Below are positions 49,670 to 61,100 of a stretch of DNA of 64,000 nt, one piece after another. Origin of the DNA: Osmia lignaria lignaria. Its lineage: Eukaryota; Arthropoda; Insecta; Hymenoptera; Megachilidae. The stretch is taken from contig NC_135040.1 of the NCBI RefSeq assembly GCF_051020975.1, forward strand, positions 4,209,501 to 4,273,500. Reading direction: 5' to 3'. Below the pieces are notes generated by a model, which saw only the letters and a program-made list of their open reading frames with translations, was not told the origin of the DNA and searched no databases. Numbering within the stretch: the first letter of the stretch is position 1; every line of letters starts with the position of its first letter. The translations under genes and the position numbers were made by a program.

Positions 49670-50699
49670 GAACGAGCTGGATCTCTTTCGGCTTAGCTGC
49701 TTCTCCGGTTGAATAACACTGTTGCGAACGATATGACGCCATTAAAATCTGCTGATCCTGATCGTTGAGCCGCGATGGACGCCGAAGCAGAATCCTACGA
49801 TTATTATTTTAAGAGACCAATCTTTCTCTGCTATTCATTCAAACGTTATATCTCATCGATTGATAATTTTTACTGGTAAAAAATATTTATCATTTTTCTA
49901 ACGTTATTATAAAATGACGATACAGGTTCGGTTAGTAATTTCGTTTAAGAAAATATATTCAGTTTCATCGTCGTTTATCGCAACGACGTGTTCGCTTCCC
50001 GTAATTACGATGCTAGGAAAGCTTGATTACCATCCGCGGAGTTTCGTCACACTATTCTCCCGTTAATGTTTGCTGAATTGGCAAGTTTGTTCCCGAGACG
50101 ACTACAATTTACCATCTTGAATGCTATTGAAAGCCATAGGCCGATTTCAAGCACCGAGCGATCGTTTAACTAATTACACAGTGAAATATGTTATTTTAAT
50201 CATTTTCTCATCTTTCAGGAACAGTTTAAAAGGTATACAATAATTGAAGTCACGAATGAAAATAATTTTGAAATTAAGAAGAATTGAGATGAAATGAAAG
50301 ATGTTCCTTTTGAATATAATTTATCGAACGGTTAACAATGTTTCGTGGTATTCTGAATGATGGAACGTGGACCACCCAGGGCTCGTCAGAAAGACGACAA
50401 GATAATTTCTGCCTCTCAAAAAAAGTCAGCCCAGTCATCGCCTCTAACTGGTAGTCCTTCTCTTAATCTTCCTTCCATGAGCCCTTAAGTATCCGCGACC
50501 ACTCGAGCTTCTCACGATGCTCCCTCCGCTAACCACCGTGCTATCTCGTTCTAGTTCATCTCAGGAATAGATGCATGGCATTAAATGCATCTAAATGACG
50601 CGTGAAATTGCGTATCCTTCTGTGGAGCGAGAAACAAGACGATCCGATGAGTGTAATCGTAGGAAGATCTATTTTCTTGTCTCTGTCCAATAAACGGTG

Positions 50700-50945
50700 A
50701 GCAATTTTGGCAAACTTGAAACTATAAAATTTTCAATATTTTTGTAAAGATGGAAAACTTGGAAAATTAAAAATTTTAAGTTCTGAGAGTGGAAAACATT
50801 GAAAATTTAGAATTTTTAATTTTATAAGTGGAAAGCTTGGAAAATTTTAAATTTTGTTAATGGAAAGTTGTAAATTTTTTATTTTGTAAGCGGAAAATTT
50901 TAAATTTTCCATTTTGCAAATGGAAAACTTAATTGGAAATGTGTA
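50700..50945. repeat. Degenerate A/T-rich minisatellite
   Basis: Variants of TGGAAAACTTGGAAAATTTTAA followed by a T-rich half recur about five times with unit lengths of roughly 35-50 bp. Each unit alternates a GGAAA half with an AATTTT half, so the tract can also fold on itself. It lies upstream of Vsx. Confidence 0.7.
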
Positions 50946-51223
50946 GCAACGTAACAGTGGAGAACGCTATTTCATAAATTATTATTCATTACTCAAAATT
51001 AATTGTTCGCTTTGAAATACAATCTATTTTCTAACTCGACTCGATGTTTAGGGGGTTAACGATTTTGATACAGCGAGCGAACAACACGAAGTTCTTGCCT
51101 CGGTATAAGAGCGTAACTCTGTTTACATTTTCTAGTAGTATCCTTCGAGCAGCTAAGTGAGACGGTTGTGTGAGCATAGTAAGTGTATCGAGTGGAAAGA
51201 AGAATTTTACACTGGATAATATC

Positions 51224-51323
51224 ATGGAAACTAGCTTTTTATCGCTGTTTCCTACTGTTTGCTGTGAAAGGGTTAAAGGAAGTTGGACTGTTTCAACGGA
51301 AGACGACAGAAGATTACTAACAG
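51224..51323 (+). CDS. Possible first coding exon, unknown product
   Basis: An ATG at 51224 opens 33 codons plus one base (METSFLSLFPTVCCERVKGS, continuing with an acidic STEDDRR stretch) before a good donor CAG|GTAAGA. I do not recognise the peptide. No partner exon was found downstream. It could be the start of a plus-strand gene, or chance. Confidence 0.22.
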
Positions 51324-51429
51324 GTAAGATTAATATTACTTTTATTTGCTAATCTCCAATAATTTCAAATAATACAGACACTTAAACGACATTTCTGTTT
51401 AAATTAAATCTTTCGCTTATAATAATTGA

Positions 51430-51660
51430 AATACACAAGGATGGACTGAAAAGTCTTGTCCTATTTCTTATTCCGGATTAATATAAATTAATAACAACGC
51501 GAAATTACAAATATAATGAAGGTGCATGCAATATAGATCGTTAAGGGTCAAAACAACCCGGCGGCAGAGAAGAAACGTATTATCCTAGTAACTTTTAAAT
51601 CAAGAAATCATCAGAATGGTAACGATCAAGATAGTTTAAGCCGCATTAAATCATCTTTAA
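51430..51660. mobile_element. Possible decayed mariner-type element end
   Basis: The word GGACTGAAAAGTCTTGTCC at about 51440-51460 resembles terminal repeats of mariner elements in insects. No matching inverted end and no transposase frame was found nearby, so this may be a fragment or a chance match. Confidence 0.2.
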
Positions 51661-54235
51661 TGATAATTAATCATCCGCTTGACCGTTTCGTGATCGATGT
51701 ACTCTTTTGAGGAGTTTCGATTTGGAAAATCTAGTCTTTTTTTCCAAAATCTCTAGTGAATTTCGAGGTTTCACGGGTAGGGAACAGATGGCAGCATGCA
51801 TTTGGTCGGTAATTCCAAACGTGCTGCCGTCTGCACGTTGGGAATCGAACTGAATTCCGGTCAATTCTTTCTCCCTCTTCCGGAGAGAGAAATAATATTC
51901 CATGAAATCCTCGGCAGCACCATTTTGCGCGTCTGTCCTTCCTCGTCGCGAAGATCGGCGTCGCGTCGCGGCTTTACAATACCGTCAAATTACACACACG
52001 CGCCCTTTTGTGCTTGGAAACACTCGCAGGACGACGCTTCGACGCCGCGAGGGCAGAAGCGTTTCCGCGAGGAAACGAATCGCTATTTCCATCCCTTCGA
52101 TATTTCGATTAACGAATAGTTTTCTATTCTCCCACGATAAGTTTCTATAATTTATCAGTCGATAGAGGTGATTTTTACGAAATTGTAAAAAAATAACTAA
52201 AGCACAGAAAGCAGTGGTTCGTTGATCATCGTCGATGCCAGATCATCCCCTTCCAGTAGCGTTAATCGTCCATCGCGTTCATCCGGAATCATCGAATTAT
52301 TATAAATACTTTATCGGACGCTTTTTCACGGGGACAATCGGGAAATTGCTTTAATAGCTCGCTTTTAACATTCCCGTCTACCAAACGATGAATTTATTCG
52401 CGTTTTACGGAAATACGTCGAGCCTGATCGGTGTTGCTTAAAAATTTGTTTCATTTCAATCACTGAAATTCTCTAGTGTTACTATCATCAACGCGCAAAA
52501 GTCTTTGTTCATTCAACAGCAGAATTTCCAAACGTTTTTCCTCGAACGTTTCCCTTTTTCCGAGACGTAATCTTTCGAGGCGCAACGAAGCCAAGCTGGC
52601 GCATCTTTTTTATTTTCCATCAGGATCGCGGGAGGCCGTTTCGCGTGCGTTTCTCGATAGAAAAACTACAGGATTAAAGGTGACAGTCGGTGAAATCGGA
52701 GCGGGTTAATCCTTTGATCGGTCAAGCATGATCGCGGGTTTCTTCGCGGAGAGAAAGAGGCCGGTGAGGAGCGAACGGAATCGGGCCCGTTAACCCGCCA
52801 TCAAGATGAATATTCCGGAATTTATCAAAGATTCGAAGAGATCGCGGCTGCCCTTAATGGTGCACCGGATACGGCTTCAAAAGGAATTATACGTAATACG
52901 ACTTTTTCGACGGGCTGATTGCGAAGTAACGCGACCACCGTCGACTACACCCCGAACGAAAGGAGAGAGCGAGCCCTCGTTAAATATTAAACTTTAAGGA
53001 TCGCTTTTCCACCATGAAGCTCCGTCGACTTTGCACGCTCGCCGCGTCGTTTCGCACACAAAGACACACGGAAGACGTTGTGTTTCGGGGAAAGAACAGA
53101 GAAGAGCGCACGCATACCGTTAACGTTAACACCTCTACATCGAATCAACGAGACCCTCTCCTTCTCGTTTCCTCTCACGTAACGACATCGCGCGATCGTT
53201 GGAAACGAGACATTTGAGAGATTATGCCAATCCGGCGTGTAAACCACCCGGAGAGGAAATACTTATGAGTTTCTCTCCCAGAGTATCCGCGTCTTTTTGT
53301 ATCCCTACCCACCCCCGCGCTCTTCCGCGAACGTTGCTCGCTTTCTTGCCATGCTGAAAGAGAAATTAACGCATTCACTGTTCTGACGGGATGGCCGAGG
53401 GTGTCACCGCCAAGTTTTCCTACGTTTTATTGTCTACTTCGTCCGTGGCCACGATGGGGATTTGGTTGTAGTAACTGATTGAAGCGTATTGTAGAAACGT
53501 TGGGCAATTCAATCGTCTCGTTCTTGCTGTCTACCGAAAGATTAATCTTCTTTTCACTTCTCATATCATCAATTAAAATATATGTAATTTAATTTAATTA
53601 AAGGGAGATCCTTTATTGATAATTTGAATAATTTATTTAAACGTTAAATATCAGATCGTGTAGTTCAGTTTTTGCCCCGAGTCAATTTCGTGACAACGAG
53701 AGAGGAAAATTTCCCGGTGAAATTGTCGAAATTGGCCCGATTTGTCATCCGTGTCAAATTTCGGTCTAAGCACGTCCGGTATTGGCCATGGGTCGGCACG
53801 TCATTCGCTCATTATACGATCCAATTAAGGCTCGACTGGTATACGCCAACAGTCGCAGTCCTTCTGTCCTCGTGATTGGCCCTATTCGGAGACAACGCGT
53901 TCCCATGGACGCCTCCGGGCTCGATTCGCTCGGCATCATTCGATGCCGATTCCTTGACAGTCACGATTCCTCGTTTATTAAATCGTAGCCCTTGTTCTCT
54001 ACACGAATTCGCTCCCTCGAAATTCGATCGCCGCTCGCAGCCAGCCGGACCACTGCTGGGAAATAACCGGTCGAAAATCAGAGTGTCGGGAAACATCGTA
54101 TTTGTCGTGGGAAATGCACGATTTTGTTCCTGTAAAAGGTCTTCGGGAAAATAAGTTGGGGCGAGAAAAAATTAATTTTGTATAAATGCATTTGTTTAAT
54201 TAATTTTATTATTACGAATTACGAATACAGGTATG

Positions 54236-55023
54236 CATAACATATATTATTTTTCTAACCATCTTTCCTTCCATTTCGTTCATCACAAACTAACGACGAA
54301 TAATCGGTAATTTTCAACCATCTTTTCTTATAGAAAAGAAAATTGAAATGGAAAATATGAGAAGAAAAAACAAACACATTTATATCTCGTTTGGTTATCT
54401 CTCGAGGGATTCATTTTGAAAAAAAATTCCATCGTAATTGTCTGATGAATCTCTCCCTCGATTTACTTATATTCTCTTCGCTCAAATACGCAGCTGCGAA
54501 TGAAAAACACACATCATTATTATTTTTCTAACAACATACATCAATATTATTTTTCTCATCCCTCCTCCATTTCGCAAACTAGCGATGAGTAATCTGCAAC
54601 CCCCATCCACCATCTCGTTCCTTCCTGTTCGAAAAGGGAAGAAGAAGAAACAAACGCATTTACATCTCGTTTCGTTATTTCTCGAGCGATTCGTTTTGAA
54701 AAAAAAAAGGATTCTACCCGTCATAATTGTCTCATCAATCTTTCCCTCGATTTACTCATATTCATCGAATATCCAACACGAACGAACGTCCAACACACGT
54801 CGTTATTATTTTTCTAACCATTCCTTCCTGCCGTTTCATTTGTCGCAAACTAGCGATGAGTAATCGGCAACCCTCAAACCACCCTCTCGTTCTTTTCTAT
54901 TCAATAGAAGAAAAGAAAATCCAAAAGGCTGGCGAAGGAAAAAGAAAAAAGAAAGAAAAGGGAACGAAGAAGAAACAAACGCATTTACATCTCGTTTCGT
55001 TATTTCCACGAACGATTCCGTAC
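54236..55023. repeat. Three-copy diverged tandem repeat, unit about 270-325 bp
   Basis: Ordered anchors recur three times. TATTTTTCTAACCAT-like words occur near 54250, 54547 and 54805. CAAACTARCGAYGARTAATC lies near 54285, 54574 and 54846. CAAACRCATTTAYATCTCGTTT lies near 54371, 54651 and 54976. A fourth anchor, AATTGTCTSATSAATCTYTC, occurs only in copies 1 and 2 (54436 and 54725). The third copy is truncated near 55020 and carries an extra purine-rich insertion. Overlapping open frames are translations of the repeat, with the same short peptide appearing in successive copies, not a gene. Confidence 0.85.
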
Positions 55024-55340
55024 ATTGGAGAGGAATTGAAACGAGGCGTCGGCGTCAGATGCGCGATATTATTTTTCATTGCGCCCATCGAACGCGTAGA
55101 AATGTTGGCGCGGCTAAAAAAGAGAACCGGCCATAATGATTCTCGTAACGATTTCGGTTTATTTTCCCGCGGCTGCACACCGAAATATCTAATGGGACGT
55201 CGCGTACCGTATGGAACGCTCTCATTACCGCATCTCGTTCTTTTTTTTCTTCGGCATTTTAATTGCAGCAATGGGCCGCGCCACCGCTAAGAAATAATTA
55301 TGCCTGCCAGGTACCAATACACCTACGCTCTCTGACCCTT

Positions 55341-55361
55341 TCTTTCTCTCTCTCTCTCTCC
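55341..55361. repeat. (CT)n microsatellite
   Basis: A short CT run with one extra T near its start, just after the tandem repeat block, upstream of Vsx. Confidence 0.85.
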
Positions 55362-57979
55362 GTTCTGTTCGGACGGACCTTCCTCCCTCTAAAGGGGTGC
55401 ACAGAACCCCCCGAAGAGTTCCGTGCCGTTTCTTGTTTGCACGACCCCCATCGGCCGCCACGATGGTATCACACACGCCACGCCCTCTTAACGACGAAAT
55501 TACAGCAGCCATGTTTGTCCAAAGATCAAAGTCCAGGGCCAGGTGCGAAAACGTGCTGCTTTTCGTTCGGGCCTCTTTGCTGTGAAAAGAAGAAAAAAGA
55601 AAAAGAAAGATTCTTGTTTTATTTTCTTTCCACCCCCTCGATCATCTATACCCTTGCCCTTTCATCCTGACAGGAAATTTTCGTATGGAAACTTGAACCG
55701 AGGAAAACTAGTATAAAATTCTTCAGCATTTGTAAAATTAATTCGATCATAATTATAATTCTTTCGTCGTTAGTCTAAATCGACGTTTTTGAATAGAGAG
55801 TTAACGTGATATGTTCCTCCAGACATTCTCACGCCCATAATTACGGTCGACCCGTTGATTAGTCATTTAAAGACAGCCCAGAGTTGTCGGTCACTCTTCC
55901 TGTTTTCTATTTTTTCGAGATCCGTTCGTTCGATAAGGGATTGAAAAGCTGAGAAACGTTTTGATGGTTGTAAAAAATCATTGTCTAAACACTTTTCTAT
56001 ATCTTTAATATTTTTTAATTTATTGTTAATGATTTTGTTAAGTATTCGAAGGGAGATTCAAATGCTTATAGAGTTTACAAGAAACAAGACACTCGACAAT
56101 GATCGACATTGTTCGGTTCCAGTATCGCGGTTTAGAATCTTAGAGGACGCGTGTCTCGAGTATCCCGAGAGGGAAAGAAGTAGTCTGTCGCTTTTGGCTC
56201 TTCTCGGCATTTTCTTCCCCCATTCGCGAGCCAGCTTACCAGAGATTTTTCAGCGTGGCCCGAGGCCAGCGAAGATGCAACAGGCCTCTACTAACAAACC
56301 CGGAAAATCTTCTGGTACTTGTGCCTCTAGTGGCCTCAACACGTGTAGTGTCATACATGGAAGCACGCTAGTTAGGCTAGTAACTCTACTTTTCACCCCT
56401 GCTTTCCGTACGCTTGTGAAGACGTGACTGGCGACGAGAAAAAATGTAAAGTCGGAGGGGTAGTTTCCGCCAACGTGCCGTTACGAAATCTCTTATCGCT
56501 TATTATGGTTTCCTTGTATCAAGATTCCAAACTTACACTTGAAAAATGGAGGGTGATTATCCCGTTCTTTTAATTATCTCAAATAAACTTCACTTTGATG
56601 GGTTAAATTAACTGCGATATTAAATTTTCGTGTTTAAATACGATTTTTTCTAACTTATCGTACACGAAGGGGATGAAAAAATTATTGTTTGCTTAAGTTT
56701 CACAATTTTTAATACCTTTTTAGGAATCAATTCATCGACTCGAGCATTGCACCCTGTCGATCTACCCTCTAACAGACGAAATAGTTCAGCTCGATACGGT
56801 GAACCATCGGAAGTCCTCGAGAATCGTCCTCAGACAGCCTCCCTTTCTGACAGACCAGCGATTTTACGATGTATCCCGGTCAGGTGGTGAGGGCAAAATG
56901 TTTGTACACTTGAATTTTCGAAAAACTGCAATTGCATCTCGTGGCGAGAATCGAACGAGACGGTTTCTCAGGGGGGTTTCGCGAGGGATGAACGAAAGAA
57001 GGAGGAGGTTACCGAGGGTGGAGGAGGTATGAATATTAATGTGCTGAAACAGCTAAACGCGAGAAGCAAGAGGGCCCTTCGAACACTCGCTATCTATTAA
57101 TCCTCAGCCTTGCAATCTGCATCGAACCACACCGAGCCACGTGGTAGTTGAAGCTTCTTCCATCGCGTTATCTTGCAACGAGATTACAATCCGCCCTCAA
57201 TGGAAAAAAAGGAAGATAACCTTTGAGGGATGGAAAATTCATTAGAATATTACTTCGTTCTCTGGTCAAGTGGTCGATCGAAATTTATAGGTTTGTTAAA
57301 AGCTGGAACGATAATGGCGGTACCAGGATCCTCGAACGATTCCCTTTAAGAAGTTTACGAAGTTTCTCGGATACCAATTTCCAGCGACCATGCTAGCAAT
57401 TGGATTTATCCTTATCAACTGCTAGAAACAATCTATTTGGGAAATCCTGTTTAAACCTTACAGAAAGTTTCTAGTCTAGACGAGTGAGATTTTCAAATAT
57501 TTTATTCATTTTTATTTCAAAATACGCTCTTCTATATTTATCTTTTTAATCCGCTTCCACGTCATAAACTGTATTCCATCGATCAGCGTTCAAAGATGCG
57601 AGGAAAATGGAGATCCAACGTTATCTCGCCAGAAAAAAGCGTAATCCCTCGGCAGAAAGGAAAACAGAAGCATAAAATGAAAGTCCGTTCGCATGGTTGC
57701 CCAAATAGAACTGACCCTGTGATGTGCAAGCATCGGTAGGTATAAGTCACGTGTGCCTGTCTGAACAGCGTCGAGGGTACCCATCGGCAAGGGTGAAATG
57801 GAAAAATATTTTTCCATTTTCCCTTCTCGTAGACACGCTCGTTGCACACACTCGCATAAGAAGACTCCCGGTCTTTTCTTCATCTATTATGCGCGTTACA
57901 CTCGAGCCGAAGAGAGCGAGCTCGCACTTACGTGTATTTTATGCATTCGAACGGATGCAGCCTGATGCGCCGCGCTGAA

Positions 57980-57993
57980 GGGGGGGGGGGGGG
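57980..57993. repeat. Poly-G run (14)
   Basis: A homopolymer followed by purine-rich GGAGGAAGAGGG, upstream of Vsx. Confidence 0.9.
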
Positions 57994-58102
57994 AGGAAGA
58001 GGGTATCCAGAGGGTGGCGAAGAGAGGGTGGCGGTCGGATAGTAGACGGTAGAAGGGAGAGCTAGAAGCGAGGGGGATAGCTGGAGCTATCAAGAGGCTA
58101 CA

Positions 58103-58109
58103 TATAAAA
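58103..58109 (+). promoter_or_regulatory. Possible TATA box (plus strand)
   Basis: CATATAAAATCATAAGG is followed within 40 bp by GGCCACGCCCACC. It points away from Vsx. No downstream gene was recognised. Confidence 0.2.
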
Positions 58110-61100
58110 TCATAAGGCATGTTGGCCACGCCCACCACCCCATCGGTTCACCAATCGCTGTGGACTGCATTTAAATCGCAACCCCTCGGTGCATTGTCGA
58201 GCATTTTTTTACCGCGGGCGGGCTGACTCGGCCCTGAATATATATCCCGCAGGCTGTGCCAACACCAGGAATATTCATATTCCTATTCCTGCTACAAACC
58301 GTCGCACGGGTCCCATACAACCACCATTCGCGTCCCATCTCTATCTTTTCCCTTTTTCATCCGTCTCTGTCCTTCGTATCTTCTCGCGCGCGCACACATC
58401 CGCTAACCACCATTTCACCAGTTCCCTTGCCCATCGTATCTACGAGTTGCAACGAAGGATCCCTACCATCGGATATTCCTCGGATGGAACCATCCCCCTA
58501 TCCACCAGCCCTTCCTGCACACGCGTGTCATTTACGCGCACTTATCATCCACCTGTCTACACGGAAACGTGCGTCGACCATTCACATTCTCATTTTCCTC
58601 TCATGGTAGCCGGTAACTCGGCTAGATAGCGAGCAAGAAGGGGGCGGAGGGGGTGGCGGTTTCTTCTTGACGATTCCCGATACCATGCGGGATGCGAACT
58701 TCGCTGGAAGCCAGGCAAAGTGCATTCTGCGATAATGGATTAGGAAGGTATTTTGTACCTTATGGTTTTTCGGTCCGTCGAAACGCATCGCTTCTCGATG
58801 GTTCGCTTCGGGGGTGGGTTTGATGATTCAAGAAAACTCGAAGCTCGTATTTTTATATTTTCCTTGCTATTTTTTCTTCTATTATTTCTTTATTATTTTC
58901 TTATTATTCCTTCTTATTCATTTCTTATTATTTCTCTTTTTCTATATTTTTCTAATCGAAACGTTCAAATTGCAATGGATGATTAATACTATAGAATGAT
59001 CTTGAAAATAACGGTAATTGCGAGAGAAACTGATTAAACGTTCGATGATTTATCGTCGCTAGAAAGAATTAAATTGTTTCTCCTCTCGTCGTTTTGAATA
59101 GATTGAATTCATTCTTCGTTCCCAACGATACAACACGTACAGCGTAACGTCTACAGATATAAATGACACTTCTAGCAAATAAAGCAATTTCGCTCTGAGC
59201 AGCGAGAAGTTCCTTAATTGTATTTAAGCAGAAACGAACGAGGAGCAACTTAACTTCACTCCGTTGTAATGACTTTTATTAAACGCGTCCCCGTGATATT
59301 CTCGTTAAAGTTAGTTCGGAATAGCTTATTCCGTAACTTGTTGTTTGACGAGGAGTATCCTAGTTGGATAACTATGTTCATACATCGCGCACAATGGGAA
59401 ACGAGAAAATTACCAAAGTACCTTTCAGCGTTACAATAAGCGTAAAATGTAATTTATCTTTTTCTCAAATCCAATTTATTTTCGATACAATTACCTAGGA
59501 ATTACTGTTGATTTACACGTCGGTGAACATGTTAATCACGAAGAAAGGTGTTCTTCCTTTGAACACATACGAAAGTCTCCGGAGTGAAAATAAAGAAAAA
59601 AGGATCGAGGAAGAAGAAACGTTGAAACATTCTCTAAAATTATTGGTAGGGTACGATAAGAGTGCCGAAGGGGACCCTTATCCCTTCCTTGGAGCCTATC
59701 TTTTTAGTACATCACCCTAACAGCCCCTACCCGGCGGGTTCCATCGTTCGCTCATTTGATTTCTTCTTCGTGCGGAAATGGCTGAGCAGCCATTCGCGCG
59801 AGACTTCCGGTCGACTGGAGATAGAAATGGAGTCCCCCGGTTGAAAAAGGGTAAGGGAATCACCGTAAACCACCGGGGCAAGATCTTCCTCGCCCCGGGA
59901 AATTTGCCGTTCGTCGAAAATTGATAATAAATTCGATAATACCTCGTGCCGATAATCGAATGAGATAAAATACCAGGATGTCTCGTTGACATCCTTCGGC
60001 GAATCGACGACGTCTTGCCACGTTTCGCTCTATTTCGATGCCTCCGCCACCCCCCTCCTACCGATACTCGGATGCTGTCGTTCATTCTATTAACGATCCT
60101 CGATCGAGTTCCTTATTAAATTCGAGAATTACTCGCCGCTCGATTGCCCGCCAACGGGACCAACATCGAGAACCTTGCTTTCATCTCCCCTTTTTTCTTT
60201 TTCTAGAAATTAGATAAAAAATATCACGTTATTCGTCTGTGTTCAAAATTGATTTCCAGGTGTATTGAAAAAGAAATTTTCAAAATATTCCTCTGTTTAA
60301 AAATTTACGATCGTCGCGCGATTGCTTTTCGCGAACAGCAGTCGGGCAAAAATCAGGGACGATTATAAATTAAAAACAACGAGAGAGCGTCGTGGATGGT
60401 ATTCGCTAACTCGTTAGCTGGTTGCAATTATAAAAGTTACAAGACGCTGGTAATATTTCACGTCTGGCATTGTCGTGGGCCGGATTCCTCGCCAACGGCA
60501 GTTTCGAGCTGCCGCCATTTTACCACCCTTAATTTCTGGATCCAATCAAAATGACTCACGCGACTTTGCAAGGCGATTCAACCCCCTCGAGGCACGCTGG
60601 TTACGAGTGATGCAATTACGCTTAAACGCTAACGAGCTAACTCTTGATAGAAAATGGCTGTATGCTCCGTTGGCTGCAAACAGTCGAGCTATTACCATTC
60701 CCCGTTTGTCCCTCTTTAGCAATTTTTCTTCTTCTTACCTCGGACGATGCCGGAAATTTCTCCGAATATTCTACCAGCAATAATATCGATATTCGGATAA
60801 TAAATCTTGAATGAATATCATTTTTAATTAAGTGAAATGAATCTGCTAATAATAGAGTAATTGGCAATGATAGGTATTTCTTTTTCTTTTATTTAAATAT
60901 TTCTATTCGAGGGTTGAATTAAGCCTAAGAAAATGTGGAGGTAAGAGATCCCTCTCTGACGATGGTAAAAATCACGTCGAAGGAATTGGATCGAAGATAA
61001 ATTCGAACGACTTGCAGCATAACTCTTGGGAGGAGGTGGAAATAGACCCCTCTAGCTTCCATTTTCGTACGAAGGGAACGAGATCCTCGTGGTCCCTTTT

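Noticed and set aside
54727..55290. Plus-strand open frame of 187 codons, Lys-rich
   Set aside because: It runs through the tandem repeat; the same peptide recurs in each copy and the other strand is equally open.
56930..57005. tRNA-like GTTCGATTC word on the minus strand
   Set aside because: The flanking bases do not form a T-stem and no acceptor or anticodon arms could be drawn.
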